Source of the DNA: an uncultured Bacteroidota bacterium
Lineage (GTDB): Bacteria > Bacteroidota > Bacteroidia > Flavobacteriales > Schleiferiaceae
Assembly: GCA_913057235.1 (NCBI GenBank)
Contig: CAJXNI010000018.1
Span: forward strand, 1 to 53,663
Direction of reading: 5' to 3'
DNA: 53,663 nucleotides
In this document: one piece after another, positions 34,549-43,224 of the stretch
Numbering within the stretch: position 1 is the stretch's first letter
How the letters are laid out: each line of letters starts with the position of its first letter
Notes under the pieces: generated by a model
What the model was told of the DNA's origin: nothing
Database searches by the model: none
What the model saw: only the letters and a program-made list of their open reading frames with translations
Position numbers and translations under genes: made by a program

Positions 34549-35234
34549 TTTTGGCTTTTTAGATTAAGAGAATTGCTTATTAGGGTTATTAAAAAATCTT
34601 TGATGGCCACCTTGTCTTGCCCAGCTTTAAAATCGGTGAGGGCGGGCAGGTGGTTTTTATAAAACTCTAAAGAGTGTGACATTTCAATGATGGTGGTAGC
34701 TAAGGCCAGTGGATATTTTTCCTGGGGCTGTACATTTTGAATGAGTTGCCCCAGATGGTGGGCCAAATTCTTGTAAGGAGCAAAAAGCTTCTTGGCATTA
34801 TCATCATCTACTTGCGTACTTAAATAGGCCTTGGAACCCTCTGCTACCACTAAGCTGCGCAGGTCTTCTTTAGACACCACGCCAGGGTCTGCCGCTACGG
34901 TAGGAATATCACAAATAATACCCACTGCCTTTAAAAGCTTATCTTCTGGCGTGTCAATAATGGCGGTGAAAACTTTGATCTGCTGCTCCAGCCACACCCA
35001 GTACAATTGAAAGTAATACTGCAACAAGCGGTGCTTGTTCTTAAAATATTTGTAGACCGTGGCTTCGGTGGTTTGGGCTTCAACCGCCAGCTTTTTGGCC
35101 GTTAAGCCTTCATAGCCCAACTCCAAAAATAAGGGTACCCCTTTTTGCAAAATAGCCTGCCCTAAATCAGAACTCAAAGGGTCTTTTAGATACAAGCCAC
35201 TGTTTAAAGTAAAAGCATACTTGCTTTGCGACAT
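34545..35234 (-). CDS. TetR/AcrR family transcriptional regulator
   Basis: This 229-aa DNA-binding protein is first in a four-gene operon. The N-terminal helix-turn-helix is typical: GQAILQKGVPLFLELGYEGL then AEATTEATVYKYFKNKH-type recognition-helix residues (TTEATVYKYFKNKHRL at about 54-69). The C-terminal ligand and dimer domain (about 75-225) is all-helical and not assigned to a named subfamily. It likely represses its own operon, since an inverted repeat overlaps the promoter just upstream. The ligand is unknown, but a TCA intermediate, acyl-CoA or CO2-linked signal would make sense given the downstream genes. Confidence 0.88.
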   Translation of the reverse strand: MSQSKYAFTLNSGLYLKDPLSSDLGQAILQKGVPLFLELGYEGLTAKKLAVEAQTTEATVYKYFKNKHRLLQYYFQLYWVWLEQQIKVFTAIIDTPEDKLLKAVGIICDIPTVAADPGVVSKEDLRSLVVAEGSKAYLSTQVDDDNAKKLFAPYKNLAHHLGQLIQNVQPQEKYPLALATTIIEMSHSLEFYKNHLPALTDFKAGQDKVAIKDFLITLISNSLNLKSQK

Positions 35235-35254
35235 ACTTTCTTTAGGTATAGCAT

Positions 35255-35274
35255 TACTTTACTCGGCAAAAGTA
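35255..35274. promoter_or_regulatory. Candidate TetR operator
   Basis: TACTTT and AAAGTA form a perfect 6-bp inverted repeat with an 8-nt spacer, 20 bp in all. It covers the -7 box and the expected transcription start of the operon. Position and size suit an autoregulatory TetR site, but no binding data exist. Confidence 0.45.
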
Positions 35275-35297
35275 TTTTTATTTTTTGAAAAAGCAAG
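35267..35297 (-). promoter_or_regulatory. Promoter of the tetR-icd-sbtA-sbtB operon
   Basis: On the minus strand CTTG at 35297-35294, a 19-bp A/T-rich spacer and TACTTTTG at 35274-35267 match the Bacteroidota consensus fully. The expected start site is near 35262, leaving a leader of about 27 nt. Confidence 0.72.
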
Positions 35298-35389
35298 TTT
35301 TTTCTTGAACACCCTAATCAAGGTTCCAATAGGATGTTAAAATTTTTTAAGAAGACCCGCTTAGCGCGATGATTGTTACGAGGCGCTCC

Positions 35390-36622
35390 CTACCCTGCTT
35401 CTGCCGCAGCCTGCCCGGCCAAGAAGCCACTGGTCCAGGCGTGCTGAAAGTTGAAGCCTCCGGTTACTCCATCAACATTAAGCACCTCCCCGGCCAGGAA
35501 AAGCCCCGGCCATTTTTTACTTTCAAAAGTCTTAAGATTTACCTCGCTAAGGTCTACCCCACCGCAGGTCACAAACTCTTCTTTAAAGGTGGTTTTGCCA
35601 TTTACGCTGTAAGGGCAGCGTACTAAGTTTTCAATTAGGCGATTGCGTTGCTTCTTACTTAAATCGGCATAGCGCAGAGCTAAGGGTATACCTGCCTTTT
35701 CGCACAGGCGCTGCCATAGCCTTTGGGGCAGGCCGAACTGACCCTTGCTACTCACCTGCTTTTTGGCCTCTCCTTGCTGAATGTCTATCAGCTGGGCCCG
35801 TACCGTTTCTTCATCTTTACCCAGCCAATTAATGAGAATGGGGAACTGGTAGCTGCGCTCAAAAAAATCAATGGCCTGCCAGGCCGAGAGCTTGATGACG
35901 GCTGGAGCCGAAAAACCCCAATGCGTTATCAGCAAGGGGCCACTTTGCCGCCAAGCAGTGCCCGGCACTTGGACAGTAGCCTGCGGCACCGAAAGACCTT
36001 GCAAATCCTTTACGTCTGAATCCGGTACGTTAAACGTGAACAGTGAGGGAATAGGCCTTTGTACCTTCAAGTCCAAATCTTGCAACCAGTGGTACGCTTT
36101 CTCTTTTGAATTTCCTCCGGTACAAATAATAACCTTGTGGAAGAAATGGGCCGTTTGGTCTCCTTTGATTTGCAATTGAAAACCGCCCTTTGCTTCTGGG
36201 GTAATTCTTTGCACTTCCGTGCGAAGCTTTACTTGCACTCCACCCTCTTGAGCGGCTTTAGCCAGGGTATCAATAATGGTTTGAGAGCTGTCAGTAGTTG
36301 GGAACATGCGTCCATCAGCCTCGGTTTTTAGGGCTACCCCTTTGTTTTTAAACCACGCAATAGTCTCTGAAACACTAAACTGGCTGAAAGCTGCTTTCAG
36401 CTTTGTACCGCCTCTGGGATAGTTTTTAACCAGCTGGCTAGGGTACTCACAAGCGTGCGTAACATTACAACGGCCGCCTCCGCTGATTTTCACCTTGCTT
36501 AAAACTTTAGCTGACTTCTCAAAAATGGTAACTTGAGCCCCACGAGTAGCCGCCTCAATAGCCGAAAAGTAACCGGCCGCCCCTCCGCCAATCACTGCTA
36601 TTTTCACATTCTTATCCGGCAT
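35390..36622 (-). CDS. FAD-dependent oxidoreductase, HI0933/BaiN-like family
   Basis: This 410-aa cytoplasmic flavoprotein begins with the dinucleotide-binding motif KIAVIGGGAAGYFSAIEA followed by the family signature KISGGGRCNVTHA. It ends with the FAD-contact stretch AGEVLNVDGVTGGFNFQHAW, which is characteristic of the HI0933 group. These enzymes are mostly unassigned; some reduce unsaturated bile-acid-like substrates. It is the third gene of a run after lysA and a GNAT gene, 21 bp beyond the GNAT stop, so it is likely cotranscribed. The physiological substrate is unknown. Confidence 0.87.
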   Translation of the reverse strand: MPDKNVKIAVIGGGAAGYFSAIEAATRGAQVTIFEKSAKVLSKVKISGGGRCNVTHACEYPSQLVKNYPRGGTKLKAAFSQFSVSETIAWFKNKGVALKTEADGRMFPTTDSSQTIIDTLAKAAQEGGVQVKLRTEVQRITPEAKGGFQLQIKGDQTAHFFHKVIICTGGNSKEKAYHWLQDLDLKVQRPIPSLFTFNVPDSDVKDLQGLSVPQATVQVPGTAWRQSGPLLITHWGFSAPAVIKLSAWQAIDFFERSYQFPILINWLGKDEETVRAQLIDIQQGEAKKQVSSKGQFGLPQRLWQRLCEKAGIPLALRYADLSKKQRNRLIENLVRCPYSVNGKTTFKEEFVTCGGVDLSEVNLKTFESKKWPGLFLAGEVLNVDGVTGGFNFQHAWTSGFLAGQAAAEAG

Positions 36623-36643
36623 GCACCCTAGAATTAACTGCGG

Positions 36644-37105
36644 CTACTGGAGCCTCAGCCTCCACTTGCAGTTCCACCACTCCTTCTCCACTTTTGCGCC
36701 TAAATTCTCATAAAATTGAACGGCACCCTCGTTCCAGTCCAGCACCTGCCAATCTAAACGGATAGCACCAGCTTTGCGGGCCTCATCGGCTGTAGCCTTA
36801 ATTAGGGCCAAACCAATTCCCAAACCTCTAAAGGCTGGTTTTACGTATAAATCTTCCAGGTAATAGCAGCGTCCCTTCCAAGTTGAGTAGCGCGGATAGT
36901 AAAGGCTCATGCCGATCACTTCCTCATCGGCCACAGCCACCAAAAACTGAAAACTGCCGTGCCGGTGCCAGTCTTGTTCCAATTGCTGGACGTTGTTCTC
37001 CACTTCCTCGGGGGCCTTCTCAAACTCGGCCAAATCTTGAATAAGCTGCATCACGGCCGGTAGATCTTCTTTACGGCCTAAGCGAATGGTGTAGTTGGGT
37101 TTCAT
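36644..37105 (-). CDS. GNAT family N-acetyltransferase
   Basis: This 153-aa enzyme moves an acetyl group from acetyl-CoA to an amine. The acetyl-CoA binding motif is VKPAFRGLGIGLAL, preceded by the strand YYLEDLYV, and the C-terminal DWNEGAVQFYENLGA is typical of diamine/polyamine-like members. An in-frame extension upstream exists, but I start at ATG 37105 because it overlaps the lysA stop as ATGA and the extra 45 residues, read through lysA, are low-complexity and unlike the family. Coupling to lysA suggests a lysine, diaminopimelate or polyamine-related substrate, but that is inference. Confidence 0.88.
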   Translation of the reverse strand: MKPNYTIRLGRKEDLPAVMQLIQDLAEFEKAPEEVENNVQQLEQDWHRHGSFQFLVAVADEEVIGMSLYYPRYSTWKGRCYYLEDLYVKPAFRGLGIGLALIKATADEARKAGAIRLDWQVLDWNEGAVQFYENLGAKVEKEWWNCKWRLRLQ

Positions 37106-38334
37106 AGCTTTATTTCCAACTGGTTGCGGGTAATGTCTTCCAGTGTTTCGCGTTTGGTAATTAAGTGCGCTTTTCCTTTGTGCACCAAAACCTCGGCCGG
37201 CCGGTAACGGCTGTTGTAGTTGTTGCTCATGGTGTAGCAATAGGCTCCGGCATTTTTAAAGGCCAAAATATCGCCTTCGCGGATTTCGGAAAGCTGGCGG
37301 TCATTGGCAAAGGTGTCGGTTTCACAAATGTAGCCTACCACGCTGTACACGCGCTTACGGCCTGCCGGGTTGCTGATGTTTACGATTTCATGGTGCGCAT
37401 CATAGAGCATGGGTCTAATGAGGTGATTCATGCCCGTGTCTACCTGAGCAAAAACCGTAGCGGTGGTTTGCTTAAGACCGTTTACCTTGCATAAAAAGTA
37501 GCCGGCCTCACTCACCAAAAACTTGCCGGGTTCAAACTCAATTTTCAGCTCACGTCCGTAGTCTTGGCAGAATTGCTTAAAAAGCGCACTCATTTTTTCG
37601 CCTAGTTCCTCTACGTTGGTTTCAATGTCATTGGGCTGATAGGCTACTTTAAAACCACTGCCAAAATCTATATACTGCAAAGCGTCAAACTTGTGCGCCA
37701 CTTCCAGTAAAAGTTCGGCCCCGGTTAAAAAGGTATCTACATCTAAAATATCACTACCAGTGTGCATGTGCACGCCTTCTACGTGAATGTTTAAGCTCTT
37801 CACTAAACGCTCTAAATGCCGCACCTGGTGTATGCTTATGCCAAATTTAGAGTCTATATGCCCCACCGAAATTTTGGCATTTCCACCAGCCATTATATGG
37901 GGATTCATGCGCACACACACCGGATAACTGCCGCCATAAATGGAGCCAAATTGTTCCAGAATGCTCAGGTTATCAATATTCACTCGCACCCCCAATTCTA
38001 CCGCCTTTTTGATTTCGTCAATAGAAACTCCGTTGGGGGTGTACATAATATCTTCTGGCTTAAAACCAGCCTTTAGTCCTAACTGTACTTCCTGAATAGA
38101 AACGGTATCTAATCCGCTACCTAGTTGCTGGAAAAACCTTAGCACATTTAAGTTGGTAAGGGCCTTGCACGCATAATTAATCTTGAGCTTGGTTCCCTTG
38201 AACGCCTTTTGCAAGCGTTTATACTGTGCTTCCATTTTAGCGGTTTCGTACACATACAGGGGGGTGCCAAATTCATTGGCAATTGCTTCCAAGCTTAGCC
38301 CATCAATTTTAAGGGCGTTTTCTGTTAATTGCAT
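37102..38334 (-). CDS. lysA: Diaminopimelate decarboxylase
   Basis: This PLP enzyme converts meso-diaminopimelate to lysine, the last step of the pathway. The 410-aa fold-type III protein has the PLP lysine K57 in NYACKALTN, the VHMHTGSDI motif, the glycine-rich phosphate region DFGSGFKV and the active-site ICETDTFA near residue 335. Aspartate kinase for the same pathway lies about 9 kb away. The gene heads a run of three (lysA, GNAT, flavoprotein) with overlapping or close junctions and a phylum-type -7 box upstream. Confidence 0.95.
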   Translation of the reverse strand: MQLTENALKIDGLSLEAIANEFGTPLYVYETAKMEAQYKRLQKAFKGTKLKINYACKALTNLNVLRFFQQLGSGLDTVSIQEVQLGLKAGFKPEDIMYTPNGVSIDEIKKAVELGVRVNIDNLSILEQFGSIYGGSYPVCVRMNPHIMAGGNAKISVGHIDSKFGISIHQVRHLERLVKSLNIHVEGVHMHTGSDILDVDTFLTGAELLLEVAHKFDALQYIDFGSGFKVAYQPNDIETNVEELGEKMSALFKQFCQDYGRELKIEFEPGKFLVSEAGYFLCKVNGLKQTTATVFAQVDTGMNHLIRPMLYDAHHEIVNISNPAGRKRVYSVVGYICETDTFANDRQLSEIREGDILAFKNAGAYCYTMSNNYNSRYRPAEVLVHKGKAHLITKRETLEDITRNQLEIKL

Positions 38335-38355
38335 GCTTTAATTTTAAATTGCGCA

Positions 38356-38363
38356 CAAATTTA
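38356..38363 (-). promoter_or_regulatory. Candidate -7 element for lysA
   Basis: TAAATTTG on the minus strand is a full TAnnTTTG match, with a short expected leader. The -33 region instead contains a small CTTTC-GGGC-GAAAG hairpin at 38372-38385, so the upstream element is unclear. Confidence 0.42.
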
Positions 38364-38403
38364 ATCAAACCCTTTCGGGCGAAAGCCTTAAAAAAACAAG
38401 CTA

Positions 38404-38883
38404 TTGGAGAAGGTATTTGAAGAGCACAAAAGATTGACCAAATGGTGGATTTGGCTACCTGTACTGGGTATTCTGTTTTTTTTCATTTACGTTTTTCTAC
38501 AGCAGGTTTTTTTAGGTAAGACGGTGGGTGAGCACCCCATGAGCAATACCGCACTGGGTTGGACCCTGGCTCTGGTTGTGGCGGTGGTCATCACTTTGAT
38601 GGTGCTTCAGCTGGGAATAAAAGTAAACAGCCGAGGCATTTTTGTGAATTTTAGCCTTTTTGGGAAACACCAGTTTTTATGGACCGACATTAAAAACGTT
38701 CGTTTGGTTAACGTAGGTTTTGTGGGCTATGGTTACCGGATAAGTAAAAATCACGGAACCGTTTTTAACCTGGGCGGAAAAAAAGGCTTGGAGATAAACC
38801 TTAAAGCCGGTAAGCGCTTTACGCTGGTGATTGAAAACGAAGCTGAATTGCGGCAAACCCTGAAAGCACTTAAAAAACTTTAG
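38404..38883 (+). CDS. Membrane protein with PH-like domain
   Basis: A 159-aa protein with two hydrophobic helices at about 14-34 and 49-69, then a soluble beta-rich region of about 85 aa (GIKVNSRGIFVNFSLFG, FLWTDIKNVRLVNV, GLEINLKAGKRFTLVI) ending in a short helix. This layout is common among uncharacterised bacterial proteins with a PH-like fold. It starts at TTG 38404, since no ATG is upstream in frame. It lies in a divergent position from lysA, just before fbp, with a strong terminator after it. The function is unknown. Confidence 0.68.
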   Translation: MEKVFEEHKRLTKWWIWLPVLGILFFFIYVFLQQVFLGKTVGEHPMSNTALGWTLALVVAVVITLMVLQLGIKVNSRGIFVNFSLFGKHQFLWTDIKNVRLVNVGFVGYGYRISKNHGTVFNLGGKKGLEINLKAGKRFTLVIENEAELRQTLKALKKL

Positions 38884-38892
38884 AATTAATCC

Positions 38893-38916
38893 AGCGGCCA
38901 AATGGGCCGCTTTTTT
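38893..38916 (+). terminator. Intrinsic terminator
   Basis: AGCGGCC (38893-38899) pairs perfectly with GGCCGCT (38905-38911) around the loop AAATG, followed by six T residues. It ends the transcript of the PH-like membrane protein before fbp. Confidence 0.82.
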
Positions 38917-38960
38917 ATAGCAATGCCCTAATTTTAACCCTCTAATCTACTCTACTTGTG

Positions 38961-39974
38961 ATGCAAAGACACACTACTTTAGGCGAATTTATTATTGAAA
39001 ACCAAAAAGACTTTCCTTATGCCAAGGGAGAGTTAAGTGCTCTGCTCAGCTCCATACGTTTGGCTGGGAAGATGGTGAACCAAGAAATTAATAAAGCAGG
39101 CCTGGCCAATATATTGGGCTCCAGTGGTGATGAAAATGTACAAGGTGAGCAGCAGCAAAAATTAGACTTACTGGCTAATGATATGTTTATTAGCACCTTG
39201 CGTAACCGAGGCGAAATTTGCGGGCTGGGCTCTGAAGAAATGGAAGACTTTGTGGAGTTTAATGATGAAATTCACAAAGAATCAAAGTACGTGGTGCTGA
39301 TTGACCCGCTGGACGGCAGTTCTAATATTGATGTAAACGTATCAGTCGGTACCATTTTTAGTATTTACCGCAGAGTAAGTGAGCCAGGTACCCCAGTTCA
39401 ACTGGAAGACTTTTTGCAACCTGGAAACAAACAGGTGGCGGCCGGCTATTTGGTGTACGGCACTTCTACCATGCTGGTTTACACCACCGGAAATGGTGTA
39501 AACGCATTTACCTACGACCCGGGTATAGGTTCCTTCTTTTTAAGTCATCCTAAAATGACGGTGAAACCCCAGGGTAAAATCTACAGCATAAATGAAGGGA
39601 ACTACGTACATATGCCTGAGGGTGTGAAACAATACATTAAGTGGTGTCAAGAGCTAGACCCTGCCACCAACCGCCCTTTAACCAGCCGCTACATTGGCTC
39701 TTTAGTGGCCGATTTCCACCGTAATTTACTCAAAGGCGGTATTTACATTTACCCCCGTGGTACCAAGGCCCCCAACGGCAAACTGCGCCTTTTGTACGAG
39801 TGTAATCCCATGGCATTTTTAATTGAGCAGGCAGGCGGTAAAGCTTCAGACGGCTTCACGCGCATTTTAGATATTGACCCTACAGAGCTGCACCAAAGAG
39901 TGCCTTTCTTTTGCGGTAGCCGCGAAATGGTTGACAAAGCCGAGGAGTTTATGGAGCGGTTTAAAGACGAGTAG
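38961..39974 (+). CDS. fbp: Fructose-1,6-bisphosphatase class 1
   Basis: This gluconeogenic enzyme hydrolyses fructose-1,6-bisphosphate to fructose-6-phosphate. The 337-aa protein contains the metal-binding [18 protein letters not shown] motif, the upstream acidic [10 protein letters not shown] and the substrate-binding tail [20 protein letters not shown] at 38958 directly precedes the ATG; I use the ATG. It has a strong terminator upstream and a short 14-bp gap to the convergent recX, so it is a single-gene unit. Confidence 0.95.
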   Translation: MQRHTTLGEFIIENQKDFPYAKGELSALLSSIRLAGKMVNQEINKAGLANILGSSGDENVQGEQQQKLDLLANDMFISTLRNRGEICGLGSEEMEDFVEFNDEIHKESKYVVLIDPLDGSSNIDVNVSVGTIFSIYRRVSEPGTPVQLEDFLQPGNKQVAAGYLVYGTSTMLVYTTGNGVNAFTYDPGIGSFFLSHPKMTVKPQGKIYSINEGNYVHMPEGVKQYIKWCQELDPATNRPLTSRYIGSLVADFHRNLLKGGIYIYPRGTKAPNGKLRLLYECNPMAFLIEQAGGKASDGFTRILDIDPTELHQRVPFFCGSREMVDKAEEFMERFKDE

Positions 39975-39988
39975 CTGCTTACAAGGTC

Positions 39989-40474
39989 CTAATCTGGGTA
40001 AAGGTTTGTCAGTTCGTCCCAAACCAAATCACTTTCAAAACCACGACTGATGGCATAGGCCGCCACCCTACCTTTTTTTTGAAAGCTATTCCCCACCTTA
40101 AGACTGCGCCATTTTTTAACTAAAATAGCACTGAGGGTTTGTTGGTAGTCTTGCGCATCAATTTGGGCAAAGGCTTTTTTAAGTAGGTAAGGACTAATTT
40201 TATGCCGGTAAAGACCTTGGCTTATTTTTAATCGTCCCCATTTTTTTTGCTCAAACTTACCCCGTACGTAAGCACATGCAAAGCGTTCTTCATTCAAGAA
40301 ATTCCCTTCAATTAATTCGGCAATTAGCTGCTCTACCTCCGGTGGGGTTAGTCCATACTGGTAAAGTTTATCGCGCACTTCCACTTGACTCCTTTCGCGG
40401 TAAGCACAGTAATACTCAATTTTACCACGGGCTTGCGAGGGGGTAAGTTTAGGCGATGAAGTACTATCTGGCAT
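39989..40474 (-). CDS. recX: Regulatory protein RecX
   Basis: RecX binds RecA filaments and limits recombination. The 161-aa all-helical protein has the repeated three-helix pattern: YYCAYRERSQVEVRDKLYQYG, a second unit with LIEGNFLNEERFACAYVRGKFEQKKWGRLKI, and a third with KWRSLKVGNSFQKKGRVAAYAISRGF. The motif FLNEERFA and the KWG stretch are characteristic. It is the last gene in a run from serS, 5 bp after the DUF4286 gene. Confidence 0.9.
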   Translation of the reverse strand: MPDSTSSPKLTPSQARGKIEYYCAYRERSQVEVRDKLYQYGLTPPEVEQLIAELIEGNFLNEERFACAYVRGKFEQKKWGRLKISQGLYRHKISPYLLKKAFAQIDAQDYQQTLSAILVKKWRSLKVGNSFQKKGRVAAYAISRGFESDLVWDELTNLYPD

Positions 40475-40479
40475 GGGTT

Positions 40480-40788
40480 TTAATGCTCATGCTCTTCCCT
40501 TAAAATGGTGCGGAAGGCCACAAACTTATCTTTAAACTTTTCGGTGTGCTCTTTTTGAAGCTTAGGTGCATACACCTCTTGATACAAGCGCAAAGTTTCC
40601 AGGTCTTTTACCGTGTACTGGATAGAGTAGGTTATGCCTTGCTGCTCATCTACCATTACCTGAAATATTTTGCTGCCTTTAAAAAGCTTGGTGCTCATCA
40701 CATCCGGAATGTGGGTTTCTTTCATCCACTGCAACCAGTTTAGGTGCACGTCTTCTTCAATATTTACGGTAACATTGTAAATGTACAT
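40480..40788 (-). CDS. DUF4286 family protein
   Basis: A 102-aa small soluble protein starting MYIYNVTVNIEEDVHLNWLQWMKETHIPDVM, a recognisable opening of DUF4286, a family found mainly in Bacteroidota and predicted to be a dimeric alpha-beta barrel. No catalytic residues are known. It sits 7 bp after the TPR gene and 5 bp before recX in the same direction, so it belongs to that operon. Confidence 0.88.
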   Translation of the reverse strand: MYIYNVTVNIEEDVHLNWLQWMKETHIPDVMSTKLFKGSKIFQVMVDEQQGITYSIQYTVKDLETLRLYQEVYAPKLQKEHTEKFKDKFVAFRTILREEHEH

Positions 40789-40795
40789 GGTCGGT

Positions 40796-42628
40796 CTAAT
40801 TTAGGGTGTCTCCTCGTAATTTTCGGTAGGTTTTACGCGCCTCTGAGGCGTAAAAGCTATCTACAAACTCAGTGAATAATTGCTGATACAGTTCCATGGC
40901 CCGCTCTTTATTACCGTACACCTTTAAGTGTAGGGCGGCCAGGCGGTTAAGCGCATCATCGGCTAAAATATCGTCTCGGTGCTGCTCTAAAATTGTTTGC
41001 CAGGCTTGCTCCGCAGCCGAAAAGTTTTGTTTTTGATACAAAATGTCGCCTTGCAATAAAAGGGTCTCATCTAAAATGGGGTGATCCGGGAAACCGATGA
41101 GCATGCGTTCTAAAATAAACAGCGCTGAATCTTCCTGGCCTTGGTAGTGGTATAAATCTGCCTTGGCATAGGCCTCCATGGCCGCGGTGTTAGTGTCCAG
41201 AGCCATGTTATCACCAATTAAAAGCGCATAACGCATGGCATCATTAGCAATGGTTTTTGAAGTGCTTTGCTTTAATACGTCAAAAATACTTTGGGCCCAA
41301 TCAAAATCACCTACAAAGTAGGCAGCCCGCGCGCGCTTAAATTTGGCTTCTTGCCCCAGGGTAGATTGTTCCAGATCTTTTTCTGCCTTTTTGTAGAAAA
41401 TAATTGCGTCCCAGCGGTTGCCGCGGTACAGCAGCAAATCAGCTAATTGAATTTGACTTTGGGCTATTGCTTCTTTAGGCAAATAACCTTTGGTAAAAAG
41501 GCCTCGCAGTAGTTGTTCTGCGGTATCTGCTTTGCCCAATCGGTACGCGTAAATCTCTGCCAAACTTTGGGTAAGTGGGGCTAACTCATTGGTGCCTAAA
41601 AAAGCTTGCCGAGCGCTTTCATACGCCTGGGCTAAGTCTTGCCATTCCTTCTTTTGGGTAGTGGTATCGGCCTCCAAAATTTGACGCTTGGCGCTCAAGA
41701 ATCCTAGGGTAGCCTCTCCTTTAAGCAGACCCTCCCGGTCTTTATCCAATACGTAATCATAAATACGTTGTGCCAGGCGGTAGTCTTCATTCTTGGCAGC
41801 TATCCGCGCTAAGCGCAGAATTTCACTCATAGAAACTTTATTGCGGCTGTACAAAGCCCTTAACTGGGTGAAGGCCCCGCTAAAATTTTCCTGTTCTACA
41901 AAAAGGTGAATCAACAATTCATTGAGCACGGGGGGGCCTCCGGCTTGTATTTTTTGCACCAATAGTTCCTGCAAGTAGGTTATGTTTTCATCATCACCTT
42001 GATTGTTTAAAGCGCGGGTAAGTAAGATTTTAACCGTATTTAAATAGCTACCTGAGCGCTCAAGCAAGGCCACGTACATGGTGTACATCTTTTGAATATC
42101 ACCTAGCTCACCGTACAACAGCGCTTTCTGATAGTCAAAATTCATGCGATTGTTTTGCTCCTCTGCCTTGAGGTACACTTCCAGTGCCTGCTTAGGAAAG
42201 CCCCGGTCACTAAATTGCTTTCCGTACATGTAGGCCAAAGAGGGATTTTGACGGATTCGCTCCAAAATAGTCTCCATTAGTTCCTCTACCTCGTCAGTTT
42301 CTTGCTGCTGCTGATAGAGAAAAATCAGATCTACCTCATGAATATGGCGTTGGTTTGGGCGTTTTTTCGCCCAGCGTTCGGCCAGGCGTTCGGCTGCTTT
42401 AAAATCATTTAGGGCTAAATAACAATCTAGGGCAAGCTGGTAAGCGGGCTGCGAACGATAAGCATCCAAAAGATCATCTACCTGATCAAGGGCTTTTTCA
42501 TACTCTTCCTGAGCAAAGTACTGCTGAGCCAAAGCCATGGCATTTGTTTCGGTAGGCTGCGTATAGGCCGGAACAGCCAGCAGAAGTGCTAAACAGAAAC
42601 TAGCGATACAAACTATGCTTTTAGCCAT
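40796..42628 (-). CDS. Secreted tetratricopeptide-repeat protein
   Basis: A 610-aa protein with a signal peptide ending near LLAVPAYTQ and helical TPR units along nearly its full length. For example AMALAQQYFAQEEYEKALDQ near the start and ILAEAEQAWQTIL-like units near the C-terminus (SAAEQAWQTILEQHRDD, LAALHLKVYGNKERAMELY). Such proteins scaffold envelope complexes in the periplasm. It lies between a lipoprotein gene and DUF4286 in the serS-recX run. No direct partner can be named. Confidence 0.87.
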   Translation of the reverse strand: MAKSIVCIASFCLALLLAVPAYTQPTETNAMALAQQYFAQEEYEKALDQVDDLLDAYRSQPAYQLALDCYLALNDFKAAERLAERWAKKRPNQRHIHEVDLIFLYQQQQETDEVEELMETILERIRQNPSLAYMYGKQFSDRGFPKQALEVYLKAEEQNNRMNFDYQKALLYGELGDIQKMYTMYVALLERSGSYLNTVKILLTRALNNQGDDENITYLQELLVQKIQAGGPPVLNELLIHLFVEQENFSGAFTQLRALYSRNKVSMSEILRLARIAAKNEDYRLAQRIYDYVLDKDREGLLKGEATLGFLSAKRQILEADTTTQKKEWQDLAQAYESARQAFLGTNELAPLTQSLAEIYAYRLGKADTAEQLLRGLFTKGYLPKEAIAQSQIQLADLLLYRGNRWDAIIFYKKAEKDLEQSTLGQEAKFKRARAAYFVGDFDWAQSIFDVLKQSTSKTIANDAMRYALLIGDNMALDTNTAAMEAYAKADLYHYQGQEDSALFILERMLIGFPDHPILDETLLLQGDILYQKQNFSAAEQAWQTILEQHRDDILADDALNRLAALHLKVYGNKERAMELYQQLFTEFVDSFYASEARKTYRKLRGDTLN

Positions 42629-42668
42629 TTAGAGTATTTAAAATGCAGGCCACTCTCAAAGCGGAAGC

Positions 42669-43223
42669 CTAGCGCTTTTTACTTTGTATTTGTTGAGCCA
42701 TGTTCTCAAAGTGCACTCGGGTTGTATCCCACAGGCCCTGTGCAACCACTACCCCGGGCTGTCTTTTGTTAAACTTCAAATGTACTTCGGCCAAGGCCTG
42801 GGCTTCATCTTCCAGATAATCTGCTATTTGGGCTGAATCCAGTTTCCCGTCTACCACACTATTCCGTAAAGTTTCAAGCTGCTTAGTGCTTAACGCGAGC
42901 TTTTCTTTAATAGCGTCTTTATCTCTTAAAAACTTGTTGTACGAAGAATAGATTAGCTCCAACCGGTTTACTTCCTGCACCCAGAAACGTTTATCGGCTG
43001 AATCTGGATTGGCCTGAGCAATGGTTTTGTAAAGATCTTCTACCACCGGGAGGTCTTTTGCCAAAAGTGAATCGTTCACTTGATCCATAGCTTTGTACAA
43101 AGAGTCTGACACATACAAGAGCGTGTCAATTTGATTTACCTGCGCTTGCTGAGTTTGGCTTAAAGGACTTTCACAGGCCCAAGAGAGAGCTACTATGGAT
43201 AAAAAAAAGATAATTCTTTGCAT
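42669..43223 (-). CDS. Putative lipoprotein, coiled-coil-rich
   Basis: The 184-aa product starts at ATG 43223 with MQRIIFFLSIVALSWAC, a lipoprotein signal peptide with the lipobox LSWAC (Cys at residue 17). The upstream frame extends seven residues further but would overlap serS, so this ATG is preferred; it lies 1 bp beyond the serS stop. The mature chain is helical and charged, with heptad-like spacing at about 35-170 (DTLLYVSDSLYKAMDQVNDS, LALSTKQLETLRNSV). Function unknown; membrane-anchored periplasmic location inferred. Confidence 0.8.
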   Translation of the reverse strand: MQRIIFFLSIVALSWACESPLSQTQQAQVNQIDTLLYVSDSLYKAMDQVNDSLLAKDLPVVEDLYKTIAQANPDSADKRFWVQEVNRLELIYSSYNKFLRDKDAIKEKLALSTKQLETLRNSVVDGKLDSAQIADYLEDEAQALAEVHLKFNKRQPGVVVAQGLWDTTRVHFENMAQQIQSKKR

Positions 43224-43224
43224 A

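Noticed and set aside
36644-37240. Longer GNAT protein with 45 extra N-terminal residues
   Set aside because: The extension is read through the end of lysA, is low-complexity and unlike the family; ATG 37105 with ATGA overlap is a better start.
38372-38385. CTTTC-GGGC-GAAAG hairpin upstream of lysA as a riboswitch
   Set aside because: The stem is only 5 bp and there is no lysine-riboswitch-sized leader, so no support.
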